The notes: a model not told the origin generated them from the letters alone. A stretch of 64,000 nucleotides of DNA from JALZKA01 sp963754045 (GCA_963754045.1 CAVWEN010000003.1:372001-436000); one strand, 5' to 3'. Numbered from the stretch's first letter, positions 25,531 through 33,363 are shown. Program-made: numbers and translations.

Positions 25531-25923
25531 GTGATCGTGAACGTGGACGGCGGCGCCAGGGGCAACCCCGGCCCTGCGGCCGTCGGCGTGGTCGTGGCCA
25601 GCCCGGAGGGAGAGGTGCTCGCGGAGCGCGGCGAGACGATCGGGATCGCCACCAACAACGTCGCCGAGTACCGAGCGATGCTGCTGGGAATCGCGCTCGC
25701 CGCCGAGCTTGGCGCCGTCGAAGTGGATTTGATCGGCGATTCGGAGCTGGTCGTAAAGCAGCTGTTGGGGAAGTACCGCGTGAAGGACGCAGGTCTGAAG
25801 CCCCTGCACGCCGAGGCGCGAGCCGCCCTGGCGGGGTTCGATCGCTGGTCGGCAAGCCACGTCCGCCGCGAGCAGAACGCTCGGGCGGACGCGCTCGTCA
25901 ACGAAGCGCTCGACGCAGTCTGA
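25531..25923 (+). CDS. Ribonuclease HI family protein
   Basis: 130 residues. Catalytic acidic set visible: Asp6 in VDGGARGNPGPA, Glu in NNVAEYRAMLLG (about 46), Asp in GDSELVVKQLLGKY (about 70) and a final Asp in ARADALVNEAL (about 120). This stand-alone type cleaves RNA in RNA-DNA hybrids. It lacks the basic handle region of the E. coli enzyme. GTG start at 25531, 14 bp after the EF-G2 stop, so probably co-transcribed. Confidence 0.92.
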   Translation: MIVNVDGGARGNPGPAAVGVVVASPEGEVLAERGETIGIATNNVAEYRAMLLGIALAAELGAVEVDLIGDSELVVKQLLGKYRVKDAGLKPLHAEARAALAGFDRWSASHVRREQNARADALVNEALDAV

Positions 25924-25953
25924 CGCCTACGCTCACTAAACTCCCGCCCTCGC

Positions 25954-26027
25954 GCGGCTGTAGCTCAGTTGGCTAGAGCGTCACGTTGCCAACGTGAAGG
26001 TCGTGGGTTCGAATCCCATCAGCCGCT
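25954..26027 (+). tRNA. tRNA-Gly (anticodon GCC)
   Basis: Cloverleaf folds completely: acceptor GCGGCTG/CAGCCGC, D arm GCTC-GAGC, anticodon stem TCACG/CGTGA with loop TTGCCAA (anticodon GCC), T arm GTGGG-TTCGAAT-CCCAT, discriminator T as usual for bacterial glycine tRNA. CCA is not encoded. A TAAACT box lies 11 nt upstream. Confidence 0.97.
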
Positions 26028-26348
26028 CTCTCTCTTCAGCGCCCGAACCCGGCGCAGGTCTGTCAGGGGCGCGGCGCGATGCTCCCGCGCCAAGTCGCGA
26101 AGGAGCCGCTCGACGCGCGGCGGCAGCGAACCCTCGAGTACCGAAAGGATCTCGATCGACTGCCCGCGGCGAGTGCGTGGCAGTGAGTCTGCGACGATCG
26201 GCTCGTGGATCTCGGCCTGCATCTGCCGCTGATGCAATTCGGAGGCGAGGCGCTCACGCTCCGCCGGCTCCAGGATGCCGTTGATGCCGCCGTCGACGGT
26301 GGCTTTGCCGCGATCTCGGCAAATGATCACTTCGTCTTCTCGAGGCAT
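26019..26348 (-). CDS. Hypothetical protein, 3' end antisense to tRNA-Gly
   Basis: 109 residues, not recognised: basic/acidic, helix-rich, with ILEPAERERLASELHQRQMQAE and LPPRVERLLRDLAREHRAAPL. No signal peptide, no known motif. ATG at 26348. The stop lies inside the complement of the tRNA-Gly acceptor stem (9-nt overlap), which is unusual and lowers confidence. It could be an over-extended or spurious frame. Confidence 0.4.
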   Translation of the reverse strand: MPREDEVIICRDRGKATVDGGINGILEPAERERLASELHQRQMQAEIHEPIVADSLPRTRRGQSIEILSVLEGSLPPRVERLLRDLAREHRAAPLTDLRRVRALKRESG

Positions 26349-26495
26349 GGCTAGCCCGGTACCACGGGGTTCGGGATCGACTGCAATCAGGACGAGAACG
26401 TCGGTGCGATCCAGTACGACGACGTCACCGCAAGCGTCCTCCTGATCTCGGGGAGCTGATCTGCCGACTGGGCTCGAGAAGGCTTATCTTGTTGA

Positions 26496-26517
26496 TCCCC
26501 TTCCCAGTTAGAGGGGA
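26496..26517 (+). other. Small hairpin upstream of acetyltransferase gene
   Basis: Stem TCCCCT/AGGGGA with a 10-nt loop in the gap 26349-26544. No T run. Could be a 5' leader structure of the next gene. Nothing else recognisable in this 196-bp gap. Confidence 0.25.
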
Positions 26518-26544
26518 CGTCAAGTCCGAAAAGGAATATGTCTG

Positions 26545-27006
26545 TTGGCCGCCGAGATCCGAAGCGTGGATTCCAGTGACGCGCGGGCGCTCGTTGCGTC
26601 CGCGACTCTCCTCGACCGTTTCAACCGCGACTACGACTGTCCGACGCCGGGCGTCGGGAAGCTAACCGAGCGTGTCCGGGTCCTGATCGAGGGTGGCGAT
26701 ACGACGGTGCTGTTGGCGGGCGACGGGCCCGACGGTGTTCTCGTTCTGCGGATGCGCCCGGCGCTGTGGAGCGATAGCGTCGAGCCGCACGTGCAGGAGC
26801 TCTACGTGCTGCCTGAGGCGCGCCGTCGGGGCTATGGCCGCGCGATGATGGAACGCGCGATCGAGCTGGCTCGCGAGGCCGGTGCGGAGGGCATCGACCT
26901 GGGCACCGAGGAGGACGACACCGCCGCGCGCGCCCTGTATGAGAGCCTCGGGTTCACCAACCGCGATCGCGGGGCGCTGATGTTCTTCTACGAACTCGAG
27001 CTCTAG
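26545..27006 (+). CDS. GNAT-family N-acetyltransferase
   Basis: 153 residues with the GNAT core: beta strand VQELYVLPEARRRGYGRAMMERAIELAREAG, where RRRGYGRA is the acetyl-CoA pyrophosphate-binding loop (about 92-99), followed by DDTAARALYESLGF, typical of motif B. Substrate unknown. The TTG start at 26545 is the only start before the conserved domain. A nearby ATG at 26538 is out of frame. Confidence 0.85.
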   Translation: MAAEIRSVDSSDARALVASATLLDRFNRDYDCPTPGVGKLTERVRVLIEGGDTTVLLAGDGPDGVLVLRMRPALWSDSVEPHVQELYVLPEARRRGYGRAMMERAIELAREAGAEGIDLGTEEDDTAARALYESLGFTNRDRGALMFFYELEL

Positions 27007-27012
27007 CGATCG

Positions 27013-28809
27013 CTAGCGGTACTTGCGGTCGCGGCCGAGGCCGCCGGTGATGCGGTCGCGGCCCGGGCCGCCGCGGAGGACATCGCCCCCGTGCCCGCCT
27101 CCGATTCGGTCGTTGCCGGCGCCGCCGCCGAGTCGGTCACGCCCGTCGCCACCGAACAGGCGGTCGTTGCCGGCGCCCCCGGCGATTCGGTCGTTGCCCT
27201 TGTGCCCGCAGACGAGGTCGTTGCCGCCGCGGGTGCGAATCCGGTCCGGACCGTGGCTGCCGATGATCACATCATCGCCACTCGTGCCCAGTGTCTTGCG
27301 CTTGGTCACGGTGATCGTGGCCTCCTCGCCGCGGCAGCGCTTAAACGGCCAGACGTCGTTGGTGAGCTCGACCGCGAAGAAGCCCTGGAAGCCGTCGGAG
27401 TACCAGATCTCGCCACGTTCCGGCACGAACGACGGGCTCGACATCGCCCAGTTCGAGGCCTCGAAGCCCGGCGTCTGGCGTGGCTTGATCGGAGCGTTGT
27501 AGTAGGCGATCTCCTTCGGCTGGCGAGGGTTGCGGATGTCGAACACGCGCAGGCCGGAGAGGATCATCGAGCAGGCGACGATGCCGGGGTCCTTGCGCTT
27601 GGGGACGTTGCAGTAGTGGCCGGCGTAGCCCTGAAGCGGCACGTTCGCCTGCGGGTCGTCGGCCTGCGCCGAAAAGTTCTCTGGTTGGTGCACCGCGAGG
27701 CGGAGGTTGGAGACAACCTTCGGCGCTGTCTCGTCCTCGATCGAGATGATGCGCCCGGCACCCACCTCGGACTGGGCGCCGAACTCGTCGATCTCAACGA
27801 CGTACTCGTTGCCCTTGATCGTCACCGGGATCGCGTTCTGGGGGATGCTCATCGAGCCCCACTGCAGGCGGGCAACCTCCCGGACCTGCGGGTCCGGCTC
27901 ACGCGCCTGCACGGCGGAGGTGTCGAGGACGATCAACCCTGAGCCGACCCCGGCCACGTAGGCGCGGTCGCCGTTGCTGGAGAGCGAGAGGCCGTGCGAT
28001 TCGTAGCGGCCCGACCACACGATCCGCGGAGCCGAGAGGTCGGTGATGTCGAGGGCAACGATCGTCTCGGTTGCCGGGGAGGCCGAATAGAAGGTCTTGC
28101 CGTCGAGCGCCATGCCGCTCTCGTGGCCGAAGACACCGAGCGGGGTGGTGGACTTGAGGATCGGGTTGCGGCAGTCACGCGCGATGTCGTAGACGTCGAC
28201 GACGCCGACGTTGAAAGCGGGGTTGCCGAGGACCGCAGCGAGTACCCCGCGTTCCTGTGAGACGGCGAGTGACTCGTGTGGCGAGAGCATCGCCGGCGAC
28301 GTCAGCCGCGCAGTGAGGCGCGGTTTGGTCGGATCGGACATGTCGAGCACGTTCACCCCGGCGTCGCCGTCGAGGATGTTGGTGGGAAAGAGCAGGCTGG
28401 TGTCGTAATAGGCGCAGTCGCGGCCCTGGTCGTCGACGTAACGCTCGACCTTGAAGCCGCCGACGCTGCCGGTCACGGTCGGTCGCTGGTATGAGCCGAC
28501 CTGCTTCGCGTTGCACCGGTAGCCCTCAGCGGCGCGACCGCTGGCGTGATCCGAGCGTGGGACGCGACCCTGGATGCCGGTCTCCGGTTGCGAGCCGGGG
28601 CCGCAGATCGCCGCGGGCGTGGGTACGAGCGGGGGCTCCGCGCGCCGAGCGAGGGGCGCCGCAGGAACGCCTTGCCGGGCGAGGGTTCCCTCGCTGCTGA
28701 AGATTTCAGGTGGCTCACCGGGATGGCCTGCATGCGCGGGCGCGGGCACGCCGACTGCGACGAGGCAGCCAAGGCACGCGACGAGCGGGCGGCAACCCCG
28801 AGAAGACAT
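27013..28809 (-). CDS. Secreted LVIVD-repeat beta-propeller with RTX calcium-binding tail
   Basis: 598 residues. Sec signal peptide 1-27 (CLVAVGVPAPAHA-G). Residues 110-480 are propeller-like repeats of the LVIVD type (VNVLDMSDPTKPRL, VVALDITDLSAPRIV, LRVFDIRNPRQPKEI). Residues about 505-598 are tandem RTX nonapeptides (GGAGNDRLFGGDGRD and variants), which bind calcium and fold outside the cell. So it is an extracellular or surface protein, function otherwise unknown. It lies 12 bp after an alpha/beta hydrolase on the same strand, probably an operon. Several Cys pairs may form disulfides. Confidence 0.88.
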   Translation of the reverse strand: MSSRGCRPLVACLGCLVAVGVPAPAHAGHPGEPPEIFSSEGTLARQGVPAAPLARRAEPPLVPTPAAICGPGSQPETGIQGRVPRSDHASGRAAEGYRCNAKQVGSYQRPTVTGSVGGFKVERYVDDQGRDCAYYDTSLLFPTNILDGDAGVNVLDMSDPTKPRLTARLTSPAMLSPHESLAVSQERGVLAAVLGNPAFNVGVVDVYDIARDCRNPILKSTTPLGVFGHESGMALDGKTFYSASPATETIVALDITDLSAPRIVWSGRYESHGLSLSSNGDRAYVAGVGSGLIVLDTSAVQAREPDPQVREVARLQWGSMSIPQNAIPVTIKGNEYVVEIDEFGAQSEVGAGRIISIEDETAPKVVSNLRLAVHQPENFSAQADDPQANVPLQGYAGHYCNVPKRKDPGIVACSMILSGLRVFDIRNPRQPKEIAYYNAPIKPRQTPGFEASNWAMSSPSFVPERGEIWYSDGFQGFFAVELTNDVWPFKRCRGEEATITVTKRKTLGTSGDDVIIGSHGPDRIRTRGGNDLVCGHKGNDRIAGGAGNDRLFGGDGRDRLGGGAGNDRIGGGHGGDVLRGGPGRDRITGGLGRDRKYR

Positions 28810-28821
28810 CCGCGGCAGAGC

Positions 28822-29637
28822 CTAGGCCAGGAAGCTCAGGACCGCGCCAGTCGTCGCCTGCGGATCCTGGTCGAAGACGAAATGCCCGGCGCCTTCGATC
28901 GCGACGAGCTTCGAGCCCCGGATCTCCCGCTCGAAGCGCTTCGCGCCTCCGATCGGGGCGAAATCGTCCTCGGCGCCCCAGAGCAACAGGGTGGGAACGC
29001 GGAGCGTCGCGAGGGCGCGCTCGTACGGCGCGAGCTTCTCGAAATCCATCGAGCGGTAGAACTCGAGCGTTCCCTCGCGGCCGCGCCCGATCTCGAACGG
29101 CGCCCAGTAGGCATCCACGTCCGCGTCGGTGAACGTGCCCGAGGAGCGCAGCAGCGCCGCGAAGCCTTCGCGGTCCATGGCAGCGATCAGCTCCTCGCCC
29201 TCGTCGGAGCGCAAGGCCTGCGCCATCCCGTGCCAGCGCCCGTCGCTAAAAAAGCCGGTGTTGCTGATCACGAGCGCACTGACCAGGTCGGGATGCTGCG
29301 CGGCCCAGGTGAGGCCGACGAAGCCGCCCCAGTCGTGCACGACCAGCGCGACGCGGCCGAGATCGAGCTCCGCCAGCAGCTCCGTAAGGGCTTCGATGTT
29401 GTGCTCGTAGGTGGCCGGACCGGGGTCGGGTGAGTCTCCCAGGCAGTAGAGATCGGGCGCCACGCAGCGTCGACCGGCTTCGCCGAGCGCCTCCATCAGC
29501 CCCACCCACATGCGCGAGCTCTCGGGGAAGCCGTGGACGAGGACCACGGGGTCACCCGTCTGATGACCGGGCGGAGCCGCTTCGCGCCAGGCGTGCCGCT
29601 CGGTCGTGTGCAGGCCGGTCAGCGACACGAGGGGCAC
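28822..29637 (-). CDS. Alpha/beta hydrolase, haloalkane dehalogenase/epoxide hydrolase-like
   Basis: 271 residues: HGFPESSRMW (oxyanion region), nucleophile Asp in VVHDWGGFVGL near residue 100, a short cap domain, acid in LLWGAEDDFAP and His in GAGHFVFDQDP. An Asp nucleophile in HDWGG is typical of haloalkane dehalogenases and epoxide hydrolases, which act through an aspartyl ester. GTG start at 29637 (an in-frame GTG at 29628 is an alternative). It is upstream of the LVIVD/RTX gene in the same direction. Confidence 0.88.
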   Translation of the reverse strand: MPLVSLTGLHTTERHAWREAAPPGHQTGDPVVLVHGFPESSRMWVGLMEALGEAGRRCVAPDLYCLGDSPDPGPATYEHNIEALTELLAELDLGRVALVVHDWGGFVGLTWAAQHPDLVSALVISNTGFFSDGRWHGMAQALRSDEGEELIAAMDREGFAALLRSSGTFTDADVDAYWAPFEIGRGREGTLEFYRSMDFEKLAPYERALATLRVPTLLLWGAEDDFAPIGGAKRFEREIRGSKLVAIEGAGHFVFDQDPQATTGAVLSFLA

Positions 29638-30213
29638 CCTACTGCGCGGGTGGACACTGGCGTGCGTCGAAGCCTCGACGCTGCGACCGACCCCGCGGGT
29701 ATTCCCGCCACCCGCGGGTCGGCACGCATCGGGTCGCTATCGAGTTTGATGCAGATCGGATGAAGGGAGGACCGATCCTGGACTGGGGCTAAGCTCCACG
29801 GCGCGCATCCGGCCGGCATTCGGAGGGCTGGATAAGCGCATCTTCGGCGCCTTGGCGGAGTGGTTACGCAGCGGCCTGCAAAGCCACAAGACAACCTCTT
29901 TCGGACCCCTCTAAGGCGCTTAGCTATGCGGTTCTGAGGATTCCTGGGATTCTTCGTTTCCCCCCGTTTCCCCCCGTTTCTCCCCTGTTTAGGCAGTGGC
30001 TTCGGGATTCTGCCTTTTGACAGAGCCCTCGCCTACTTTGGGTGTGCCGCTGGCAGGGCGTCAGGGCATACCTCACGGGTCGCGCCCGCTCAATAAGCCG
30101 CGGGGCAGCGGAAGTCCGAGCTGGGACGCGCAGCTAGGTGACCGCACCGAACGCAAGCCGCCGGCGACCAGGGCCCCGTGTGTTACGACATTGGCCCAGG
30201 TTTCAGGAACTCG
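29638..30213 (+). other. Gene-poor gap with tRNA-Cys 5' fragment
   Basis: 576 bp with no supportable gene. It holds the 40-bp tRNA-Cys 5' copy (29846-29885), a pyrimidine tract of three near-identical GTTTCCCCCC-like units (about 29955-29985) and GTTTAGGCAGT at 29987-29997, which recurs at 31209-31219 near the integrase remnant. Short frames on both strands lack any recognisable domain. The region reads as the left edge of a decayed integrative element. Confidence 0.6.
29846..29885 (+). repeat. Displaced tRNA-Cys 5' half (attL-like repeat)
   Basis: 40 bp identical to the first 40 bases of tRNA-Cys at 31319-31358, ending in the 3' side of the anticodon stem. After this point the sequence diverges completely, so no functional tRNA can form. 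The match ends at the anticodon stem-loop, a known crossover place for tRNA-targeting integrases. Confidence 0.85.
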
Positions 30214-30939
30214 CTAGTACGGGGGGTCGCGGAAGGTCACCGTCCAGGAGTACTGCTGGTCCGGGATCGGGGTCGGATCATCGATCATGAACTGGAGACG
30301 CGACCGCGGCGGCACCACTGGATCGTCCCCCGTTGCCGTATGGACACATGTGTTTAGCCCGTCCCATTGGGACGGGGGGCAGCGGAAGGGCACACGGTGG
30401 GCTGGGTTTCCCGGTGGGAATATCGCAACCCGGGTGGCTAGGTGATCGTCTTGTTTTCCGTCTCCGAGCATGGCGACTACCTCGGTTATGCGTATCGGCC
30501 GATTTGGGCTCGTGGTCCAGGGTGCCAGATCAGGATCAACCAACTCGCCACCACCGCTGAGCGCTGTGGCCCTGATCGTCTGACCCGGAGGGGCCCCGGG
30601 ACGCCACACGTGACCGGACATGATCTGGTCGCCCGCCCCAGGATCACCCTTGGGTCCCTGCGCGCCCTCCTCGCCGTCAGCACCGGGCGGTCCCTGCGCT
30701 CCGTCCGCCCCGTCAGCACCGGGCGGTCCCTCGGCGTTCCAGCTGATCTGCGCGTCCTTGGCCTTGCATGCCTTTTGCGGCGAGTTTCCGATTGCGACCT
30801 CTTGCAGCTGGCCGTTCTCCTTGAGGCATCCCGTGTAGGTGTCGGTTCCGTCCGAGAACGCCGAACTCGACGTCAGCAGGACACCGGTCACCAGCCCAAT
30901 CAACGTCCACGGCAGATACTTGCCGAACCGTCCACCCAT
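30214..30939 (-). CDS. Secreted collagen-like (GXY-repeat) protein
   Basis: 241 residues. N-terminal signal or anchor (WTLIGLVTGVLLTSSSAFS, about 10-28), a short Cys-containing region (YTGCLKENGQL...KACKAKDAQI), then a collagen-like run of about eleven G-x-y triplets (GPPGADGADGAQGPPGADG) near 70-103, and a C-terminal globular domain with two Cys. Such proteins are exported. The ATG at 30939 has GAGGGG nearby upstream; a GTG one codon earlier is possible. It lies between the two tRNA-Cys repeats and so is probable cargo of the element remnant. Confidence 0.8.
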   Translation of the reverse strand: MGGRFGKYLPWTLIGLVTGVLLTSSSAFSDGTDTYTGCLKENGQLQEVAIGNSPQKACKAKDAQISWNAEGPPGADGADGAQGPPGADGEEGAQGPKGDPGAGDQIMSGHVWRPGAPPGQTIRATALSGGGELVDPDLAPWTTSPNRPIRITEVVAMLGDGKQDDHLATRVAIFPPGNPAHRVPFRCPPSQWDGLNTCVHTATGDDPVVPPRSRLQFMIDDPTPIPDQQYSWTVTFRDPPY

Positions 30940-31045
30940 CACCGAACCCCTCTCAGTCGCCCCCGCCGAGAGCGGTATGCCCCAGTACGGTGGGCGAGCA
31001 TGAACGAACCTACTCCGGCCGGGTCACACTGTCAAGGGCGGCTAA

Positions 31046-31283
31046 GCGACCTGTGGGAGGTCCCGCAGCAACCGCTGCGACCGCCATCTCTCGACGGACC
31101 CTGCCCTCAGTGTCTACACGAAAGCGGTCAAGCGCAGGGGTAAGCTCTCCGGCGGCTACCTAGCCGCGTACGAGAGGGTGCTTTCCTGGGCGGCTCTGGA
31201 AGCGACGGGTTTAGGCAGTAAAGGCAGTAGCCCGGTCTTGCCACTTCCCGTCGGAGCAAATCAGGGAGCGGCTAGAACCTCGT
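31046..31283 (+). pseudogene. 3' fragment of a tyrosine integrase
   Basis: The frame open from 31046 to TAA 31281-31283 reads HLSTDPALSVYTKAVKRRGK then LSGGYLAAYERVLSWAAL, which matches the C-terminal end of phage/ICE-type tyrosine integrases (catalytic Tyr in VYTKAVKRR). The rest of the enzyme is absent: the preceding codon is a stop (31043-31045) and no start or catalytic Arg/His boxes precede it. It ends 35 bp before tRNA-Cys, the usual place for an integrase gene next to its attachment site. Confidence 0.72.
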
Positions 31284-31318
31284 AAACCTGCTTAGGGAGC
31301 CAAGAAAACAAGTGACCT

Positions 31319-31358
31319 GGCGCCTTGGCGGAGTGGTTACGCAGCGGCCTGCAAAGCC
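31319..31358 (+). repeat. attR-like 40-bp repeat within tRNA-Cys
   Basis: Exact partner of 29846-29885, same orientation, 1473 bp apart. The two copies bracket the collagen-like gene and the integrase 3' fragment. Confidence 0.85.
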
Positions 31359-31389
31359 GTTTACGCCGGTTCGATTCCGGCAGGCGCCT
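31319..31389 (+). tRNA. tRNA-Cys (anticodon GCA)
   Basis: Folds fully: acceptor GGCGCCT/AGGCGCC, short D arm GCG-CGC, anticodon stem GCGGC/GCCGT with loop CTGCAAA (anticodon GCA), T arm GCCGG-TTCGATT-CCGGC, discriminator T. Its first 40 bases are duplicated at 29846. This suggests that the present 5' half was supplied by an integrated element. Confidence 0.96.
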
Positions 31390-31542
31390 CTGCTTCGGCT
31401 CGACCCACGGGCGCGCAGACCAGGATTGATGCGCTTCACAGCGAACTCTTAACGACCGTCGGGGTGATCATTCGAGCACCCCCGACGGCAACCACCCGAT
31501 GCGCGACCATCACTCCCAGCTGAACGAGTTGAGGGACGCGCG

Positions 31543-32217
31543 TTGAAGGACGCGAGCCCGTCCGGGGAGCGGGGCCGACGGGGAGTCGAGGCTTGGCTCA
31601 TCAAGATTCAACCTCGCCGGCTGGCGATCTTCGAGCTGCTCGTGATCACCAGCGTCGTCGCCGCCGGGGGCGTCCGCGGGTTGTTTGGTCTCGACATACA
31701 CGTGATCGACCTCAACGCGGAGGCGACCGCCCCCGCCGTGTTCTCGGCGGCACTCCTGCTGTTCGCCGCCGTGGCTGCATTCGCGCTGCTGGACGCCTCA
31801 TCAAGATTCGTCGTGGCAGGGCTGCCCACACTGTTCGCACTCCTCGCGGTGGACGAGATAGTGGGCATCCATGAGGCGCTGGACGATGCGACCGGTATCG
31901 CTTGGCAGATCCTGTACTTGCCGGTCTTCGCCTACGCCGCCGTTGCCGCGAGGACGCTGTTGCGATCGCTTCCGAACAGGGACCCGGCGCGGCACTTGTT
32001 CATCGCAGGCGTCGGAGCTTGGGTGGCGTCACAAGTCTTTGATCTGATCCAAAACCACGGGGCGGGGGAGCTCATGTATCCCGCCCTGATCGTTCCGGAG
32101 GAGTTGCTCGAGATGCTCGGTTCGGGGCTCGTGGGTCTCGCCTTGCTCGTCTTGCTGCGCGCCCGAGCTGGGAAAGGTCCCGGCGCCGGCACGCCTGACC
32201 GGGGCACTCACCGTTAG
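31543..32217 (+). CDS. Six-pass membrane protein with conserved-looking DE/HE and EE motifs
   Basis: 224 residues, about six membrane helices (29-50, 62-82, 86-104, 116-138, 150-168, 180-205). Charged residues sit inside or beside helices: LLAVDEIVGIHEALDD at the end of helix 3 and VPEELLEMLGSGL at the start of helix 6, together with SQVFDLIQNHG. Acidic/His clusters in a membrane can indicate metal binding or catalysis, but I do not recognise the family with certainty. Start TTG 31543 is the only one that keeps helix 1 complete with a short lead. It follows tRNA-Cys by about 150 bp. Confidence 0.72.
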   Translation: MKDASPSGERGRRGVEAWLIKIQPRRLAIFELLVITSVVAAGGVRGLFGLDIHVIDLNAEATAPAVFSAALLLFAAVAAFALLDASSRFVVAGLPTLFALLAVDEIVGIHEALDDATGIAWQILYLPVFAYAAVAARTLLRSLPNRDPARHLFIAGVGAWVASQVFDLIQNHGAGELMYPALIVPEELLEMLGSGLVGLALLVLLRARAGKGPGAGTPDRGTHR

Positions 32218-32232
32218 CATCGCGCGCGCTGA

Positions 32233-32784
32233 CAGTGCTGGGGTGACAACGCCTCTGACAAGGTGAGCGACGCGCCAACCGGCGCCCTTCACTCGATCAG
32301 CGCGGGCGGCCACCACGCTTGTGCCGTCAGGCGTCGCAACGGCAAGATCATTTGCTGGGGCAATGACGACTATGCGACGGTGAGCGACGCGCCTAAACGC
32401 AATGTCCGGTCCCTCGGCCTGGGCAGCTACCACGGCTGCGGTGTCAAACGAAGCCACAAGGTCGTCTGCTGGGGCAGCGACAACGACTACGCCCACCTGG
32501 ATGACGTCCCGACCGGGGCGAACTATCGCTTCGTGGGCGGCGGCTACGACTACCGCTGCGCACTCAGGTTGAGTGGGAAGGTCAAGTGCTGGGGGGTGGA
32601 CGGATACGAGCCGATCAGCGACACCCCGAGCGCCACCTTTCGCGCACTTACCGTGGGCTCCGCGCACAACTGTGGGATCAAGCGCAGCCGCAGGGTCCGC
32701 TGCTGGGGCCTGGACGACGCCGGACAGGTGAGCGACACCCCGGGGGCCAGGTTTTGGCAGATCGACGCCGCCGTTTACGGCTGA
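32233..32784 (+). pseudogene. Truncated RCC1-repeat protein gene
   Basis: The frame encodes about 3.5 RCC1-type units (GGHHACAVRRRNGKIICWGN, GSYHGCGVKRSHKVVCWGSD and others). The repeat pattern CWGDNASDKVSDAP continues upstream of the first possible start (GTG 32263) right up to an in-frame TGA at 32230-32232. The C-terminus stops mid-unit (AAVYG). No signal peptide remains, though such proteins are normally exported. Both ends therefore look cut, and a remnant of a larger beta-propeller gene is more likely than a working gene. If expressed, it would be 173 residues from 32263. Confidence 0.68.
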
Positions 32785-32967
32785 GCGGACCGCGACGATC
32801 CAGCGGGCGGGCGCTCATACCCTGGCTTGCGCCATCGTCAGGTGGGTAGGCGCTTCGCATGACGGAACCCGAGGAGACACTCGACGTCCGCAAGCAGGAG
32901 CAAGTTGACTTTCTGATTCGCGCAAGCGGGCGCGACTAGGTGATGCGCGCACCGTGCCAATGCCGCA

Positions 32968-32973
32968 TAGGAT
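32968..32973 (+). promoter_or_regulatory. Putative -10 box of VOC gene
   Basis: TAGGAT (TANNNT) ends 7 nt before ATG 32981 and supports this start over an upstream in-frame ATG at 32954. Confidence 0.38.
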
Positions 32974-32980
32974 GGGGCGC

Positions 32981-33340
32981 ATGATCACCAAACTTGATTT
33001 CGTCGGCATCCCGTCCCAGGACCCCGACCGCGCGCGGGCGTTCTACGTCGATGTTCTCGGGCTGCGGCCCGATGACAACGCCGCCTACGACGTCTGGGCG
33101 GGCGATACCTGCTTCGGCATCTGGGAGCCCGAGAAGCAGGGAATGGTGTTCGAGCCGCAGCGAAACGCACACCTAGCGCTACACGTGGAGGACGTGGCCG
33201 CAGCTAAGGCGAAGCTAGAAGCAGAGGGTGTCGAGTTCCTCGGTGACACGTTCGACACCGGGGTCTGCCACATGGCGCTTTTCCGCGACCCGGATGGCAA
33301 CGATCTGATGCTTCACAATCGCTATAAGCCCTACGAGTAG
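32981..33340 (+). CDS. Glyoxalase/bleomycin-resistance/dioxygenase (VOC) family protein
   Basis: 119 residues forming two beta-alpha-beta-beta-beta modules: FVGIPSQDPDRARAFYVDVLGL then LALHVEDVAAAKAKLEAEGVEF, closing with FRDPDGNDLMLHNRY. Candidate metal ligands include His in the second module and a Glu/His at strand ends. The VOC fold covers glyoxalase I, epimerases and antibiotic-binding proteins, so substrate is open. Single gene between decayed RCC1 sequence and a reverse-strand gene pair. Confidence 0.87.
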   Translation: MITKLDFVGIPSQDPDRARAFYVDVLGLRPDDNAAYDVWAGDTCFGIWEPEKQGMVFEPQRNAHLALHVEDVAAAKAKLEAEGVEFLGDTFDTGVCHMALFRDPDGNDLMLHNRYKPYE

Positions 33341-33363
33341 AGGCTCGCCTGGCGCGGGCGCGC

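Noticed and set aside
27091..27942. 283-residue plus-strand frame opposite the LVIVD/RTX gene
   Set aside because: Complement of RTX repeats gives a repetitive Val/Ala frame. The reverse-strand product has signal peptide and known repeats.
29846..29900. Second tRNA-Cys gene
   Set aside because: Only the first 40 bases match. The 3' half needed for T arm and acceptor is missing.
29955..29985. Pyrimidine-rich repeated units resembling a short array
   Set aside because: Units are 10 bp without spacers, so not a CRISPR. Probably simple-sequence slippage at the element edge.
30442..31143. 233-residue plus-strand frame opposite the collagen-like gene
   Set aside because: No domain or start signal. 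The minus-strand gene has signal peptide, GXY repeats and a ribosome site.
32859..32939. 26-codon frame MTEPEETLDVRKQEQ before the VOC gene
   Set aside because: Plausible composition but too short, no ribosome site and no homology that I recognise. It sits in a decayed stretch.
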